Shown: positions 25,838-34,698 of the stretch, piece by piece
Position numbering within the stretch: position 1 is the first letter of the stretch
Layout: each line of letters begins with the position of its first letter
Source of the DNA: Aliihoeflea sp052435735
GTDB taxonomy: Bacteria; Pseudomonadota; Alphaproteobacteria; Rhizobiales; Rhizobiaceae
Length of the DNA: 64,000 bases
Direction of reading: 5' to 3'
Assembly (NCBI GenBank): GCA_052435735.1
Contig: JBQVNB010000017.1
Span: 46,402 to 110,401 of the forward strand
Made by a program: the position numbers and the translations under genes
Notes under the pieces: generated by a model
What the model was told of the DNA's origin: nothing
Seen by the model: only the letters and a program-made list of their open reading frames with translations
Databases searched by the model: none

Positions 25838-28444
25838 ATGAAATCGCATGCACGTGTCGTGGTCATCGGGGGCGGGGTGGTGGGGTGCTCTGTGCTCTAT
25901 CATCTCGCACGCGCGGGGTGGACGGATGTGGTGCTTCTGGAGCGCGACGAACTGACGTCCGGGTCGACGTGGCATGCGGCCGGGGGCATGCACACGGTCA
26001 ATGGCGACCCGAACGTCGCCAAGCTACAGAAATATACGATCAGCCTCTACAAGGAGATCGAGGAGCTTTCCGGCCAGGCGACTGGCGTCCATTTGACCGG
26101 CGGCGTGATGCTGGCGGCGACCACGGCGCGGATGGACTGGCTGCGCAACCTCGTCGCCAAGGGGCGCTATCTCGGCATCGAACTGGAGGAGATTTCGGCA
26201 ACGGAAGCCGGCGAACTGATGCCGCTTCTCGATCCGGGCGAGTTCGTCGGCGCGGTGCGCACGGTGGTTGACGGCCATCTCGATCCGTCGGGCGTGACGC
26301 ACGCCTATGCCAAGGCCGCGCGCAAGCTTGGCGCATCGGTCGAGCGGTTCACCAAGGTCGAGGGGATCGCGCGGCGCCCGGACAGGCTGTGGCAGGTCTC
26401 GACGAACAAGGGTGAGATCGTTGCCGAACATGTCGTCAATGCCGGCGGGCTGTGGGCGCGCGAGGTCGGGCGCATGGTCGGGCTCGAACTGCCGGTGCTC
26501 GCCATGGAGCACATGTACCTGATTACCGAGGACATGCCGGAGGTCGCCGCGTGGAACGCCAAGACCAGCACTGAAATCATCCACGCGATCGATTTCGACG
26601 GCGAGCTTTATCTCCGCCAGGAACGCGGCGGCATGCTGATGGGTACCTACGAGAAGGCCGGCAAGCCGTGGTCGGAGGTCGAGACGCCGTGGAGCTTCGG
26701 GCACGAGTTGCTGGAGCCCGACCTCGACCGCATCGCGCCCTCGCTCGAAGTCGGGTTTCGCCATTTCCCGGCCTTCCAGAAGACCGGCATCAAGCAGATC
26801 ATCAACGGGCCGTTCACGTTCGCGCCGGACGGCAATCCGCTCGTCGGGCCGGTGCGCGGGCTGCCGGGCTTCTGGGTCGCGTGTGGCGTCATGGCCGGGT
26901 TCAGCCAGGGTGGCGGCGTCGGGCTTGCCATCGCCAACTGGATGATCGAGGGCGACCCTGGCGCCGACATCTGGGCGATGGACGTCGCGCGCTACGGCGA
27001 CTGGGCGTCGATGGCCTACACCAACGCCAAGGTGCGCGAGAACTACTCGCGGCGCTTCTCGATCCGGTTCCCGAACGAGGAACTGCCGGCCGGCCGGCCG
27101 CTGCGCACGACGCCGGTCTACGACCGCCTTTCGGAAAAGGGCGCGCAATGGGGCGTGGCCTACGGGCTCGAAATGCCGCTCTGGTATGCGCCGGAAAGCG
27201 TGAAGGACGATTTTTCGTGGCGACGCTCGACCGATTTCGAGCATGTCGGGCGTGAAGTCGCGACGGTGCGCGAGCGCGTCGGGCTGTCGGAGATTTCGAG
27301 CTTCGCGAAGTATCGCGTCACGGGCGCGGGGGCGGAAGCGTGGCTCGACCGGGTGCTGGCGTGCCGGTTGCCGAAGCCGGGGCGGATGACGCTGGCGCCG
27401 ATGTTGAAGGAAGATGGGAGGCTGATCGGGGATTTTACGGTCGCCAATCTGAGAGGGAAGCGCGAGGCACCCCCACCCCATACCCCTCCCCACAAGGAGG
27501 AGGGGGGCGCCAGCGCGGCGCTAACGCCTACTCCGTCTAAGCCTGGCGGAAACGATGACGCCAAGGCCGAGAAGATCACGTCTCCCTCCCCCTTGTGGGG
27601 AGGGGTGCGGGGTGGGGGTATGCCGGGCTTCGACGATCAGGAATACCTCGTCTTCGGCTCCGGCATCGCCGAGCAGTTCCACATGCGCTGGTTCGAGCGG
27701 CATCTCCCCGTGGACGGCTCGGTGCGGGTGGAGGCGCTGGGGCTTTCGCTGGTCGGGCTGTCGGTCGCGGGGCCGGAGGCGCGGCGGGTTCTGGAGAAGA
27801 TCACGCGTGCCGATGTCTCGAACGCTGCCTTTCCGTTCATGGCGATCCGCCGGATGGATGTCGCGATGGCGCCGTGCCTCGTTGGGCGGGTGAGCTATAC
27901 GGGCGATCTTGGCTACGAACTCTGGATGGCGCCGGAATATCAGCGGCACGTGCTCGATGCGCTGCTCGGCGCTGGCGCGGAGTTCGGCATCGGGCTCTTC
28001 GGCGCGCGGGCGCTCAATTCGATGCGGCTGGAAAAGGGCTACGGCTCGTGGGCGCGCGAGTACCGGCCGATCTATGGGCCGTTTGAGGCCGGGCTCGATC
28101 GTTTCGTCGCCTATGACAAGGTGGCCGATTTCATCGGGAAAAGCGCGGCATCGGCGGAAAGGTCACATGGCGGCAAGCTTCGGCTGCGCAGCTTCGCGGT
28201 CGAGGCGGTTGATGCCGACGTGATCGGCGACGAGCCGATCTGGCATTGCGGCGAGGTCAAGGGCTGGGTGACGTCGGGCGGCTACGCGCACCACGCCGGC
28301 ACGTCGGTCGCGCTGGGCTATGTGCCGAAGGAAGTCGCCGGCGAACGGGAGGGGTTCGAGATCGAATTTCTCGGGCGCCGGCACCGGGCAAGGATGCTCG
28401 ACACCGTCCTGTTCGATCCGGTGTTCACCCGAATGCGCGGCTGA
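25838..28444 (+). CDS. dimethylglycine/sarcosine dehydrogenase-like FAD-GcvT protein with repeat insertion
   Basis: An 868-residue flavoprotein. The N-terminal half is a DAO-type oxidoreductase with VVVIGGGVVG (7-16) and the covalent-FAD histidine in STWHAAG (His46). The C-terminal half, from about residue 450, is a GcvT-like folate-binding domain ending in a GcvT C-terminal barrel. Such enzymes oxidise N-methyl groups of dimethylglycine or sarcosine and pass the carbon to tetrahydrofolate. About 55 residues near 540-597, rich in Pro, Gly and Lys, are encoded by a family A palindromic repeat and have no place in the family. The length excess over usual relatives (about 810-820) equals this insert. 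Confidence 0.85.
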   Translation: MKSHARVVVIGGGVVGCSVLYHLARAGWTDVVLLERDELTSGSTWHAAGGMHTVNGDPNVAKLQKYTISLYKEIEELSGQATGVHLTGGVMLAATTARMDWLRNLVAKGRYLGIELEEISATEAGELMPLLDPGEFVGAVRTVVDGHLDPSGVTHAYAKAARKLGASVERFTKVEGIARRPDRLWQVSTNKGEIVAEHVVNAGGLWAREVGRMVGLELPVLAMEHMYLITEDMPEVAAWNAKTSTEIIHAIDFDGELYLRQERGGMLMGTYEKAGKPWSEVETPWSFGHELLEPDLDRIAPSLEVGFRHFPAFQKTGIKQIINGPFTFAPDGNPLVGPVRGLPGFWVACGVMAGFSQGGGVGLAIANWMIEGDPGADIWAMDVARYGDWASMAYTNAKVRENYSRRFSIRFPNEELPAGRPLRTTPVYDRLSEKGAQWGVAYGLEMPLWYAPESVKDDFSWRRSTDFEHVGREVATVRERVGLSEISSFAKYRVTGAGAEAWLDRVLACRLPKPGRMTLAPMLKEDGRLIGDFTVANLRGKREAPPPHTPPHKEEGGASAALTPTPSKPGGNDDAKAEKITSPSPLWGGVRGGGMPGFDDQEYLVFGSGIAEQFHMRWFERHLPVDGSVRVEALGLSLVGLSVAGPEARRVLEKITRADVSNAAFPFMAIRRMDVAMAPCLVGRVSYTGDLGYELWMAPEYQRHVLDALLGAGAEFGIGLFGARALNSMRLEKGYGSWAREYRPIYGPFEAGLDRFVAYDKVADFIGKSAASAERSHGGKLRLRSFAVEAVDADVIGDEPIWHCGEVKGWVTSGGYAHHAGTSVALGYVPKEVAGEREGFEIEFLGRRHRARMLDTVLFDPVFTRMRG
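27469..27619. repeat. palindromic repeat, family A, copy 2 (in frame inside a CDS)
   Basis: A 151-base palindrome with arms ACCCCCACCCCATACCCCTC and its near complement ending GAGGGGTGCGGGGTGGGGGT. It shares its arm design and the CCACAAGG core with 12029-12171. It lies wholly inside the flavoprotein gene at codons about 544-594 and contains no stop codon in that frame. Confidence 0.88.
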
Positions 28445-28451
28445 GCGCGGC

Positions 28452-28646
28452 TCAGGCGCCGGCGTCGATACCGGCTCGAAGGGCGAGCGCTTCCACCCGG
28501 TGCAACTGCGCGCGTCGGCGCGCTTCTGCGTGATCGTCGCCGAGGCCCCAGCGTGCGGCGTCGCTGGCGCGACGGCCCCAGGTCGCGGCTTCCTGATCCT
28601 GCAAATCGGCAAGCGAATTCAATACGTTATGTGCGTATGGCTTCAC
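28452..28646 (-). CDS. small hypothetical protein
   Basis: A possible 64-residue protein starting at GTG 28646 behind a purine-rich GGGGGAACGGGG. It is charged and helix-prone, with a segment EARRRAQLHRVEALALRAG, and has no signal peptide or membrane segment. I do not recognise it. It converges with the flavoprotein gene, stopping eight bases from it. Its composition looks more like a protein than a shadow frame, but no homology can be claimed. Confidence 0.35.
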   Translation of the reverse strand: MKPYAHNVLNSLADLQDQEAATWGRRASDAARWGLGDDHAEARRRAQLHRVEALALRAGIDAGA

Positions 28647-28916
28647 GACGACCCCGTTCCCCCGAATGGTTAACGAAAGCTATCGAAGGTCTTGGCCGAT
28701 GTCGCCTGCCAATGCGAATAAAGATGGGGAAAAGAGGCAAAAAAATCGTGATGAGGACGTGCCACGCATCCAAGAAGAGGTGGGTGTTTACTTAACCCGA
28801 CAAGCGACATCAAATCAGGATGTTAACCAGATTTTAACGTTACGGTTGCGCGTTTGAACTTTCGGAGGCAGTTTCCCGGCGAGAGTTGACAAGTTCTAAT
28901 TCAAGTGGAGTTTGCC
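28647..28916 (+). promoter_or_regulatory. A/T-richer intergenic region with a CtrA-like box
   Basis: This 270-base stretch is clearly less G/C-rich than its surroundings. At 28823-28837 it contains TTAACCAGATTTTAA, an exact TTAA-N7-TTAA, which is the binding consensus of the alphaproteobacterial cell-cycle regulator CtrA. A half site TTAA lies at 28792-28795. The box is about 80 bases before the start of the next gene. No coding frame here is convincing. Confidence 0.55.
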
Positions 28917-29456
28917 GTGGAACAGAGCACAATCAAGACACTGGACGCGGGATTGACCGAAGCGCTCAGGGCCGATGCCGCCAAGACTGCAGAGCCGGCG
29001 CGTCCGCGCCGCGAGATGAACCTGCCGGGCCTCGGCGACACGACCCGCGCGCCGCGCCGAATCGCCGGCGGCTTTGCCGGCTTGAGCGAAGACCTCGACC
29101 GGCGCATGCGCGACTGGCGCAACATGCTGCGCGTTCTCGACCAGCAGCGCCCGCAGCTCGAAGCGGCTGAAATCCAGTATGACGCCGCCTACGAGACGCT
29201 GGCCAAGATCGTTCCGCAGGCGCAGGACACCGGCAAGGCGCTGAAGGCGATGATCGCGACCACCAAGGCGGGCGACATTTCCGAAGACCTCGCCGGGCAG
29301 TTTTCCAAGAATCTCAAGGCGCTCGAGGAACTCGAGGCGGTCGCCGAAAACCTGACGACGACCATGCTTCACCTGCGTTCGTCCTGGGAACAGTACGCTC
29401 GCTCGATCATCAAGGCGCAGAAGATGCGGGACGTCGTCGGTGGCGACAACGCCTGA
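28917..29456 (+). CDS. hypothetical coiled-coil protein
   Basis: A 179-residue soluble protein I do not recognise. It has a disordered N-terminus (about 1-45, rich in Pro/Arg) followed by a long helical region (about 50-170) with heptad-like spacing, for example LEAAEIQYDAAYETLAKIV and NLKALEELEAVAENLTTTML. No signal peptide or membrane segment is seen. GTG 28917 is preceded by GGAG with a six-base gap and is preferred to GTG 28905. It stands alone behind a CtrA-like box, so a link to cell cycle or cell envelope work is possible but unproven. Confidence 0.7.
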   Translation: MEQSTIKTLDAGLTEALRADAAKTAEPARPRREMNLPGLGDTTRAPRRIAGGFAGLSEDLDRRMRDWRNMLRVLDQQRPQLEAAEIQYDAAYETLAKIVPQAQDTGKALKAMIATTKAGDISEDLAGQFSKNLKALEELEAVAENLTTTMLHLRSSWEQYARSIIKAQKMRDVVGGDNA

Positions 29457-29468
29457 AAGGGTGTGAAC

Positions 29469-29492
29469 GACCTGCGGCGTTTGCTGCAGGTC
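29469..29492. terminator. hairpin between convergent genes
   Basis: GACCTGC, a ten-base loop, then GCAGGTC form a 7-bp stem between the convergent coiled-coil and FAH genes. There is no T run, so it is at most a weak two-way stop. Confidence 0.4.
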
Positions 29493-29503
29493 GGTATTCC
29501 AAG

Positions 29504-30205
29504 TCAGGGATAACCGGTGATCGTCACGCTGATGGCGCCGATGCCTTCGATCCCAGCTTCGATGCTATCGCCGGGGACAAGGGCGCCGACGCCCGCCGGC
29601 GTGCCGGTCATGATCAGATCCCCGGGCTTCAATTCGACGGAGCGGCTGGCGATGGCGATGATGTCCGGGACGGGCCAGATTTGTTCCGCCAGATCGCCCT
29701 CCTGCCGGGCGGCACCATTCACCGACAGCCAGACCCGGCCCGATGCCGGATGACCGATGCCGTCCGAAGGCGCCAGCGGCGAAATCGGCGCGGAATGATC
29801 GAAGGCCTTCGCCCATTCCCAGGGACGCGCGGCCTTCTTCGCTTCTTCCTGAAGATCGCGGCGGGTCAGGTCGATGCCGACGCCATAGCCCCAGACATGT
29901 TCGAGCGCGTCATCCGGCGAGATGTCCCGGCCTCCCTTGCCGATCGCGACCACGAGTTCGACCTCGTGATGAAGGTTCGTCGTCAAGGGCGGATAGGGGA
30001 TGTCGCCGGCCGCATCGAAGGCTGCGTCGGCCGGCTTCATGAAGAAGAAGGGCGGGTCGCGCTCGTCATTTCCCATCTCGCGCACATGCGCCGCATAGTT
30101 GCGTCCTACGCAGAAGATGCGGCAAATGGGGAAGCGCTGATGGCTGCCGGCAATGGCGAGAGAGGGCTGGGCGGGGGCGGCGAAGGCGAACTCTGTCATG
30201 CACAT
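29504..30205 (-). CDS. fumarylacetoacetate hydrolase (FAH) family protein
   Basis: A 233-residue FAH-fold hydrolase or isomerase, the size of fumarylpyruvate hydrolases and related one-domain enzymes. The family core is present: FCVGRNYAAHVREMG, the metal-binding acidic residues in HHEVELVVAIG and GYGVGIDLTRRDLQ, and the ending LIMTGTPAGVGALVPGD. It would hydrolyse a C-C bond in an acylpyruvate, or tautomerise oxaloacetate, in the cytoplasm. It is transcribed away from preT and shares its upstream region, but no step in pyrimidine breakdown needs it. The start may be ATG 30199. Confidence 0.85.
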   Translation of the reverse strand: MCMTEFAFAAPAQPSLAIAGSHQRFPICRIFCVGRNYAAHVREMGNDERDPPFFFMKPADAAFDAAGDIPYPPLTTNLHHEVELVVAIGKGGRDISPDDALEHVWGYGVGIDLTRRDLQEEAKKAARPWEWAKAFDHSAPISPLAPSDGIGHPASGRVWLSVNGAARQEGDLAEQIWPVPDIIAIASRSVELKPGDLIMTGTPAGVGALVPGDSIEAGIEGIGAISVTITGYP

Positions 30206-30296
30206 TGATTAACGCGATAAGGGCGGTTCGCCAAGTCGCAATAACTGGACAAAAATATTCATATTAATCAGCGGTTTGTGTGCGTTGCGCCAATTT

Positions 30297-30312
30297 TTGA
30301 CCGATTGATAAA
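30297..30312. promoter_or_regulatory. RutR-like operator upstream of preT
   Basis: TTGACCGATTGATAAA agrees with the RutR consensus TTGACCA-NN-TGGTCAA at 11 of 14 fixed positions. It lies 49 bases before the preT start and resembles the better site at 35455-35470 beside the RutR-type gene. The left half is perfect over TTGACC; the right half is degenerate. Confidence 0.55.
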
Positions 30313-30360
30313 AAAAGAATCCGTGCTAGCCTTTCGGGAAAACCAATAATGGGGAACCGA

Positions 30361-31725
30361 ATGGCTGAAGGCCTCTATAAGGAGGGGATTGCCGCGCAGC
30401 GGCTGGCCCCGGACCAGTATCCGAAGAATTTCGCGGATTTGCATCCACCGCTCGACCGGCACGAGGCGCTGGTAGAATCCGACCGGTGCTATTTCTGCTA
30501 TGACGCGCCCTGCATGCAGGCCTGCCCGACCTCGATCGACATTCCGCTGTTCATCCGGCAGATTTCGACGGGCAATCCGCTCGGATCGGCCAAGACGATT
30601 TTCGACCAGAACATCCTCGGCGGCATGTGCGCCCGTGTCTGCCCGACCGAGACGCTGTGCGAAGAAGTGTGCGTGCGCGAGGTCGCCGAGGGTAAGCCAG
30701 TGCAGATCGGCCGGCTGCAGCGCTACGCGACCGACACGGCGATGGCGCGGGACGTGCAGTTCTACGAGCCGGCTCCATCGACTGGACGCACGATCGCGGT
30801 GATTGGCGCCGGGCCGGCGGGGCTCGCCTGTGCGCATCGGCTGGCCACCCACGGCCACCATGTCACCATCTACGAGGCCCGGCCGAAGCCTGGCGGGCTC
30901 AACGAATACGGCATCGCGGCCTACAAGGCGCCCGAGGGATTCGCGCAGGCGGAGGTCGACTATGTTCTGTCGATCGGCAATATCGAGGTCCGAAACGGCC
31001 AGATGATGGGCCGTGACTTTGCACTCTCCGAACTTGCCGCCACTTATGACGCGGTGTTCGTCGGCGCCGGCCTGACGGGCGTCAATGCGCTGCAGGCGGA
31101 CGGCGAGGATTTCGAGGGCGTGGAAAACGCAGTCGACTTTATCGCTGCGCTGCGCCAGGCCCCTGACTTGTCGCAATTGCAGGTCGGCCGGCGCGTCGTC
31201 GTCATCGGCGGCGGCATGACGGCGGTTGATGCCGCGGTCCAGTCCAAGCTCCTCGGCGCGGAACAGGTGACCATCGCCTATCGCCGTGGCAAGGAAAGCA
31301 TGAACGCCTCGGAGTTCGAGCAGGATCTGGCGGCGTCCAAGGGCGTCACCATCCGTCACTGGCTGAAGCCGGTTCGCATTTTGGCGGATGGCGGCAAGGT
31401 GTCCGGCATCGAGCTCGAATACACCGAAATCCGCGACGGTCGCGTTGCCGGCACCGGCGAGGTTGTGCGGATCGACGCCGATCAGGTGTTCAAGGCGATC
31501 GGCCAGACCTTCGATGCGATGCCCCTAAATGGCTCCGGTTCCGCCATCGCGATGGAGGCCGGGCGCATCAAGGTCGACGACGAAGGCCGCACCTCTGCGC
31601 CGAAGATCTGGGCCGGCGGCGACTGCATCTTCGGCGGCGACGATCTGACGGTCTCCGCCGTCGCCCAAGGCCGCGACGCGGCGGAGAGCATTCACCGGAC
31701 ACTCAGCTCCAACGGGAGGGCATGA
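30361..31725 (+). CDS. preT: NAD-dependent dihydropyrimidine dehydrogenase, subunit PreT
   Basis: A 454-residue flavoprotein subunit that moves electrons between NADH and PreA in the reduction of uracil and thymine to dihydro forms. The N-terminus holds iron-sulfur cysteines in CYFCYDAPCMQACP and CARVCPTETLCEEVC. Two dinucleotide folds follow, AVIGAGPAGLACAHRLA and VVIGGGMTAVDAAVQ. I chose ATG 30361, which has GGGGA at good spacing, over ATG 30349. Its stop overlaps an ATG just before preA, so the two subunits are co-translated. Confidence 0.93.
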   Translation: MAEGLYKEGIAAQRLAPDQYPKNFADLHPPLDRHEALVESDRCYFCYDAPCMQACPTSIDIPLFIRQISTGNPLGSAKTIFDQNILGGMCARVCPTETLCEEVCVREVAEGKPVQIGRLQRYATDTAMARDVQFYEPAPSTGRTIAVIGAGPAGLACAHRLATHGHHVTIYEARPKPGGLNEYGIAAYKAPEGFAQAEVDYVLSIGNIEVRNGQMMGRDFALSELAATYDAVFVGAGLTGVNALQADGEDFEGVENAVDFIAALRQAPDLSQLQVGRRVVVIGGGMTAVDAAVQSKLLGAEQVTIAYRRGKESMNASEFEQDLAASKGVTIRHWLKPVRILADGGKVSGIELEYTEIRDGRVAGTGEVVRIDADQVFKAIGQTFDAMPLNGSGSAIAMEAGRIKVDDEGRTSAPKIWAGGDCIFGGDDLTVSAVAQGRDAAESIHRTLSSNGRA

Positions 31726-31727
31726 GC

Positions 31728-33041
31728 ATGGCAGACATTCGTTCGAACTTCGTCGGCATCAAGTCGCCCAATCCGTTCTGGCTGGCCTCCGCGCCGCCAA
31801 CCGACAAGGCGTACAACGTCGTGCGCGCGTTCAAGGCGGGCTGGGGCGGTGTGGTGTGGAAGACGCTTGGCGAGGAGGGGCCGCCCGTCGTCAACGTCAA
31901 CGGCCCGCGTTATGGCGCGATCTGGGGTGCGGACCGGCGGCTGCTGGGCTTGAACAATATCGAGCTGATCACCGACCGCGACCTGCAAACCAATTTGCGC
32001 GAGATCAAGCAGGTCAAGCGCGACTGGCCGGACCGGGCGATGGTCGTCTCGATCATGGTTCCGTGCGAGGAAAACGCGTGGCGCTCGATTCTGCCGCTGG
32101 TGGAGGAGACCGGGGCGGACGGCATCGAGCTCAATTTCGGCTGTCCGCACGGCATGAGCGAGCGCGGCATGGGCGCGGCGGTCGGCCAGGTGCCTGAATA
32201 TATCGAAATGGTCGTGCGCTGGTGCAAGCAATACACCCGCATGCCGGTCATCACCAAGCTGACGCCCAACATCACCGACATCCGCAAGCCCGCGCGGGCC
32301 GCCCATGCCGGCGGGACCGACGCCGTCTCGCTGATCAACACGATCAACTCGATCACGGGCGTCAATCTCGACAGCTTCGCGCCGGAGCCCACCATCGACG
32401 GCAAGGGCACGCATGGCGGCTATTGCGGCCCGGCGGTCAAGCCGATCGCCATGAACATGGTGGCCGAGATCGCGCGCGATCCCGAAACGCGCGGCCTGCC
32501 GATTTCGGCGATCGGCGGCATCACCACGTGGCGCGACGCGGCCGAATTCCTGGCACTTGGGGCCGGTAACGCGCAGGTGTGCACCGCCGCGATGACCTAT
32601 GGCTTCAAGATCGTCGAGGAGATGATCACTGGGCTTTCGGAATGGATGGATGAGAAGGGTCATCGCGACCTCGACGATATCATCGGCCGCGCAACGCCGA
32701 ACGTGACCGACTGGCAGTATCTCAACCTCAACTACGTCACCAAGGCGCGTATCGACCAGGATCTGTGCATCAAGTGCGGCCGCTGCCACATCGCCTGCGA
32801 GGACACCTCGCACCAGGCGATCACCAACATGGTGGACGGCAAGCGCCACTTCGAGGTGATCGAGGCGGAGTGCGTCGGCTGCAATCTGTGCGTCAATGTC
32901 TGTCCGGTCGAAAGCTGCATCACCATGGATGCGCTGGCCGCCGGCGCGCTCGACCAGCGCACCGACAAGACGGTGTCGCCCGTCTATGCCAACTGGACCA
33001 CGCATCCGAACAATCCTGCCGCAAAGGTTGCGGCCGAGTAG
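31728..33041 (+). CDS. preA: NAD-dependent dihydropyrimidine dehydrogenase, subunit PreA
   Basis: A 437-residue catalytic subunit. The N-terminal FMN barrel, related to dihydroorotate dehydrogenase, contains NFGCPHGMSERGMGAAVGQ with the active-site region. The C-terminus adds a two-cluster ferredoxin domain with CIKCGRCHIAC and CVGCNLCVNVCP. It reduces the pyrimidine ring, the first step of the reductive pathway. ATG 31728 is spaced eight bases from GGGAGGG; ATG 31722 is only two bases from it. The operon ends at a strong terminator downstream. Confidence 0.94.
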   Translation: MADIRSNFVGIKSPNPFWLASAPPTDKAYNVVRAFKAGWGGVVWKTLGEEGPPVVNVNGPRYGAIWGADRRLLGLNNIELITDRDLQTNLREIKQVKRDWPDRAMVVSIMVPCEENAWRSILPLVEETGADGIELNFGCPHGMSERGMGAAVGQVPEYIEMVVRWCKQYTRMPVITKLTPNITDIRKPARAAHAGGTDAVSLINTINSITGVNLDSFAPEPTIDGKGTHGGYCGPAVKPIAMNMVAEIARDPETRGLPISAIGGITTWRDAAEFLALGAGNAQVCTAAMTYGFKIVEEMITGLSEWMDEKGHRDLDDIIGRATPNVTDWQYLNLNYVTKARIDQDLCIKCGRCHIACEDTSHQAITNMVDGKRHFEVIEAECVGCNLCVNVCPVESCITMDALAAGALDQRTDKTVSPVYANWTTHPNNPAAKVAAE

Positions 33042-33074
33042 GCTTGCGCGGGCAAAACTTCTCATGTGAATTGC

Positions 33075-33104
33075 ATCGGGCGCGGGAAACCGCGCCCGAT
33101 TTTT
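33075..33104 (+). terminator. Rho-independent terminator after preA
   Basis: A perfect 11-bp G/C-rich stem (ATCGGGCGCGG and complement) closed by a GAAA tetraloop and followed by TTTT. It ends one base before the possible GTG start of the next gene. Confidence 0.92.
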
Positions 33105-33105
33105 C

Positions 33106-34047
33106 GTGAAAGAGGACGATTGCAAATTGGCCGACATCGCGGTGAAGCGCTCCCATGCCCAAGGCCGCGACAAGCTCGTCGGCCATCTGGCGATGCTCGG
33201 CTTCGCCGCGCTCGTCTCCGGCTCCTATTCGATCGGAGCGATGGCCGCCTCGCATATCGGGCCGGGCGCGATCAACACCGTGCGCTTCGTCTTCGGCATC
33301 TGCGTGATGGCGAGTGCGGTCGCGCTCTTGAACAAGGGGCGCATTCCCGCCCCGCGCGAGGTCTGGCGCTACGCGGTGCTCGGCTTCCTGATGGCGGTCT
33401 TCTTCATCACCATGTTCATTGCGCTGCGCCTGACGACGCCGGTGGCGACGGGCGCGGTGTTCACGCTGATGCCACTGATGGCGGCGGGGTTCGGGCTGCT
33501 CTTCCTCGGCGAAAAGCCGCGCGCAATCGTGCTCGTCGGCCTCGTCGTCGCGGCTTGCGGGGCAGTCTGGGTCATCTTTCGCGGCGATGCGGGCGCGTTG
33601 CTCGCCTTCGATCTGGGGCTCGGCGAACTGATCTTCCTCATCGGCGTCGCCTGCCACGCGGCCTATGCGCCGCTGGTGCGCCGGCTCAATCGGGGAGAGG
33701 CGCTGCCGGTCTTCACGTTGTGGACGCTGTTCGGCACCGGCATCTGGATCGCGCTCTACTCCGTGCCGGAACTTTTCGAGACAGACTGGGCGACAATGCC
33801 GGCGATCGTCTGGATTGCCGTCGCCTATCTTGCCGTCTTCACCACTGCCGGCACGACGTTCCTCGTCCAGTTCGGCGCAATGCGCCTGCCTGCTGCCAAG
33901 GTGATGGCCTACACCTATCTCACGCCGTCCTTCATCATCCTCTATGAAGGGCTGCTCGGCCATGGCTGGGCGAGCGGGGCAGTGGCGGCCGGTGCGCTGG
34001 TGACGATGGCTGCGCTGGTGGTGCTGGCAATGGCGCCGGATCGTTAG
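33106..34047 (+). CDS. DMT family (EamA) transporter
   Basis: A 313-residue inner-membrane protein with about ten membrane segments in two EamA repeats (about 25-150 and 165-305). Members export or import metabolites such as amino acids and nucleosides. The GTG at 33106 lies directly after the preA terminator; a TTG at 33127 behind AGAGGA is another possible start. Its position in the pyrimidine region hints at a substrate from that pathway, but the terminator separates it from preTA. It converges with vapC, overlapping by four bases. Confidence 0.8.
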   Translation: MKEDDCKLADIAVKRSHAQGRDKLVGHLAMLGFAALVSGSYSIGAMAASHIGPGAINTVRFVFGICVMASAVALLNKGRIPAPREVWRYAVLGFLMAVFFITMFIALRLTTPVATGAVFTLMPLMAAGFGLLFLGEKPRAIVLVGLVVAACGAVWVIFRGDAGALLAFDLGLGELIFLIGVACHAAYAPLVRRLNRGEALPVFTLWTLFGTGIWIALYSVPELFETDWATMPAIVWIAVAYLAVFTTAGTTFLVQFGAMRLPAAKVMAYTYLTPSFIILYEGLLGHGWASGAVAAGALVTMAALVVLAMAPDR

Positions 34048-34421
34048 CCGCCCTTGTCGAGGAAGACGACGCCGGGCAGGTCCTTGAAATGGGCGTCGCA
34101 GGTCAGGAGATCGGCGTCCATGTGCAGGGCGGTGGCGTAGATGATGGCGTCAGCGGTTGCGAGTTTGTGCGAGATGCACAGCTCTGCTGCGCGCACTGCG
34201 ATCTCAGTCGTCAAAGGTGCGACGATACACATCTGCGAATGCCCAATGAAAGCGTCCGCGCTTCGCTCGGATACTTCTCGCTTAAGCCATTTGGCGACCT
34301 CGAGTTGAACAACAGTAGGGACAACGCGCGATCCCCACCCCGGCATCATCGGTCGAAGACGCTCGATAAGGCGTCCACGACCGAGCCACTCGATCCAGGC
34401 GGAACTGTCAACGACACGCAT
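34044..34421 (-). CDS. vapC: VapC-type PIN-domain toxin
   Basis: A 125-residue PIN ribonuclease. The acidic residues of the active site can be read in VVDSSAWIEWL (Asp5), LEVAKWL (Glu), ATADAIIYATA (Asp) and LTCDAHF (Asp). VapC toxins cut tRNA or rRNA and are held inactive by VapB. ATG 34421 overlaps the antitoxin stop as ATGA, so the pair is co-translated. It lies between the DMT transporter and the RutR-type gene. Confidence 0.87.
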   Translation of the reverse strand: MRVVDSSAWIEWLGRGRLIERLRPMMPGWGSRVVPTVVQLEVAKWLKREVSERSADAFIGHSQMCIVAPLTTEIAVRAAELCISHKLATADAIIYATALHMDADLLTCDAHFKDLPGVVFLDKGG

Positions 34422-34633
34422 CAATAGCGATCGTTTCTGTCGCGATAGCCAGTTGGGTCGGCGCCTTCGGCGATGCCGAGAAGGTCCTCAAGCTCCGGCA
34501 CGGGCACCAACATTAGGCCCCCGTCTTTCGGGATGAAGGCAAATTTTTGCCCCGGCTTCCAATTGTGCTTATCCCGAACGGCCTTGGGGATCGATATCTG
34601 GAACTTGGAAGAAAGCGTCGTTGCATCGCCCAT
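34421..34633 (-). CDS. vapB: VapB-type AbrB-fold antitoxin
   Basis: A 70-residue protein with an N-terminal SpoVT/AbrB (MazE-like) DNA-binding domain: TLSSKFQISIPKAVRDKHNWKPGQ. The C-terminal tail (about 48-70) is the toxin-binding part. It would neutralise VapC and repress the operon. The start ATG 34633 fits the family's length. Confidence 0.87.
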   Translation of the reverse strand: MGDATTLSSKFQISIPKAVRDKHNWKPGQKFAFIPKDGGLMLVPVPELEDLLGIAEGADPTGYRDRNDRY

Positions 34634-34698
34634 TTCTTACCTCATGCCTAACGATGGCCGAAATGTAAGATAGGTCGATCGAGGCAAAGGCGCAAGGC

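Noticed and set aside
28666..28857. A 63-codon plus-strand frame in the A/T-rich gap before the coiled-coil gene.
   Set aside because: It has no ribosome site, runs through the CtrA-like box, and its composition looks random.
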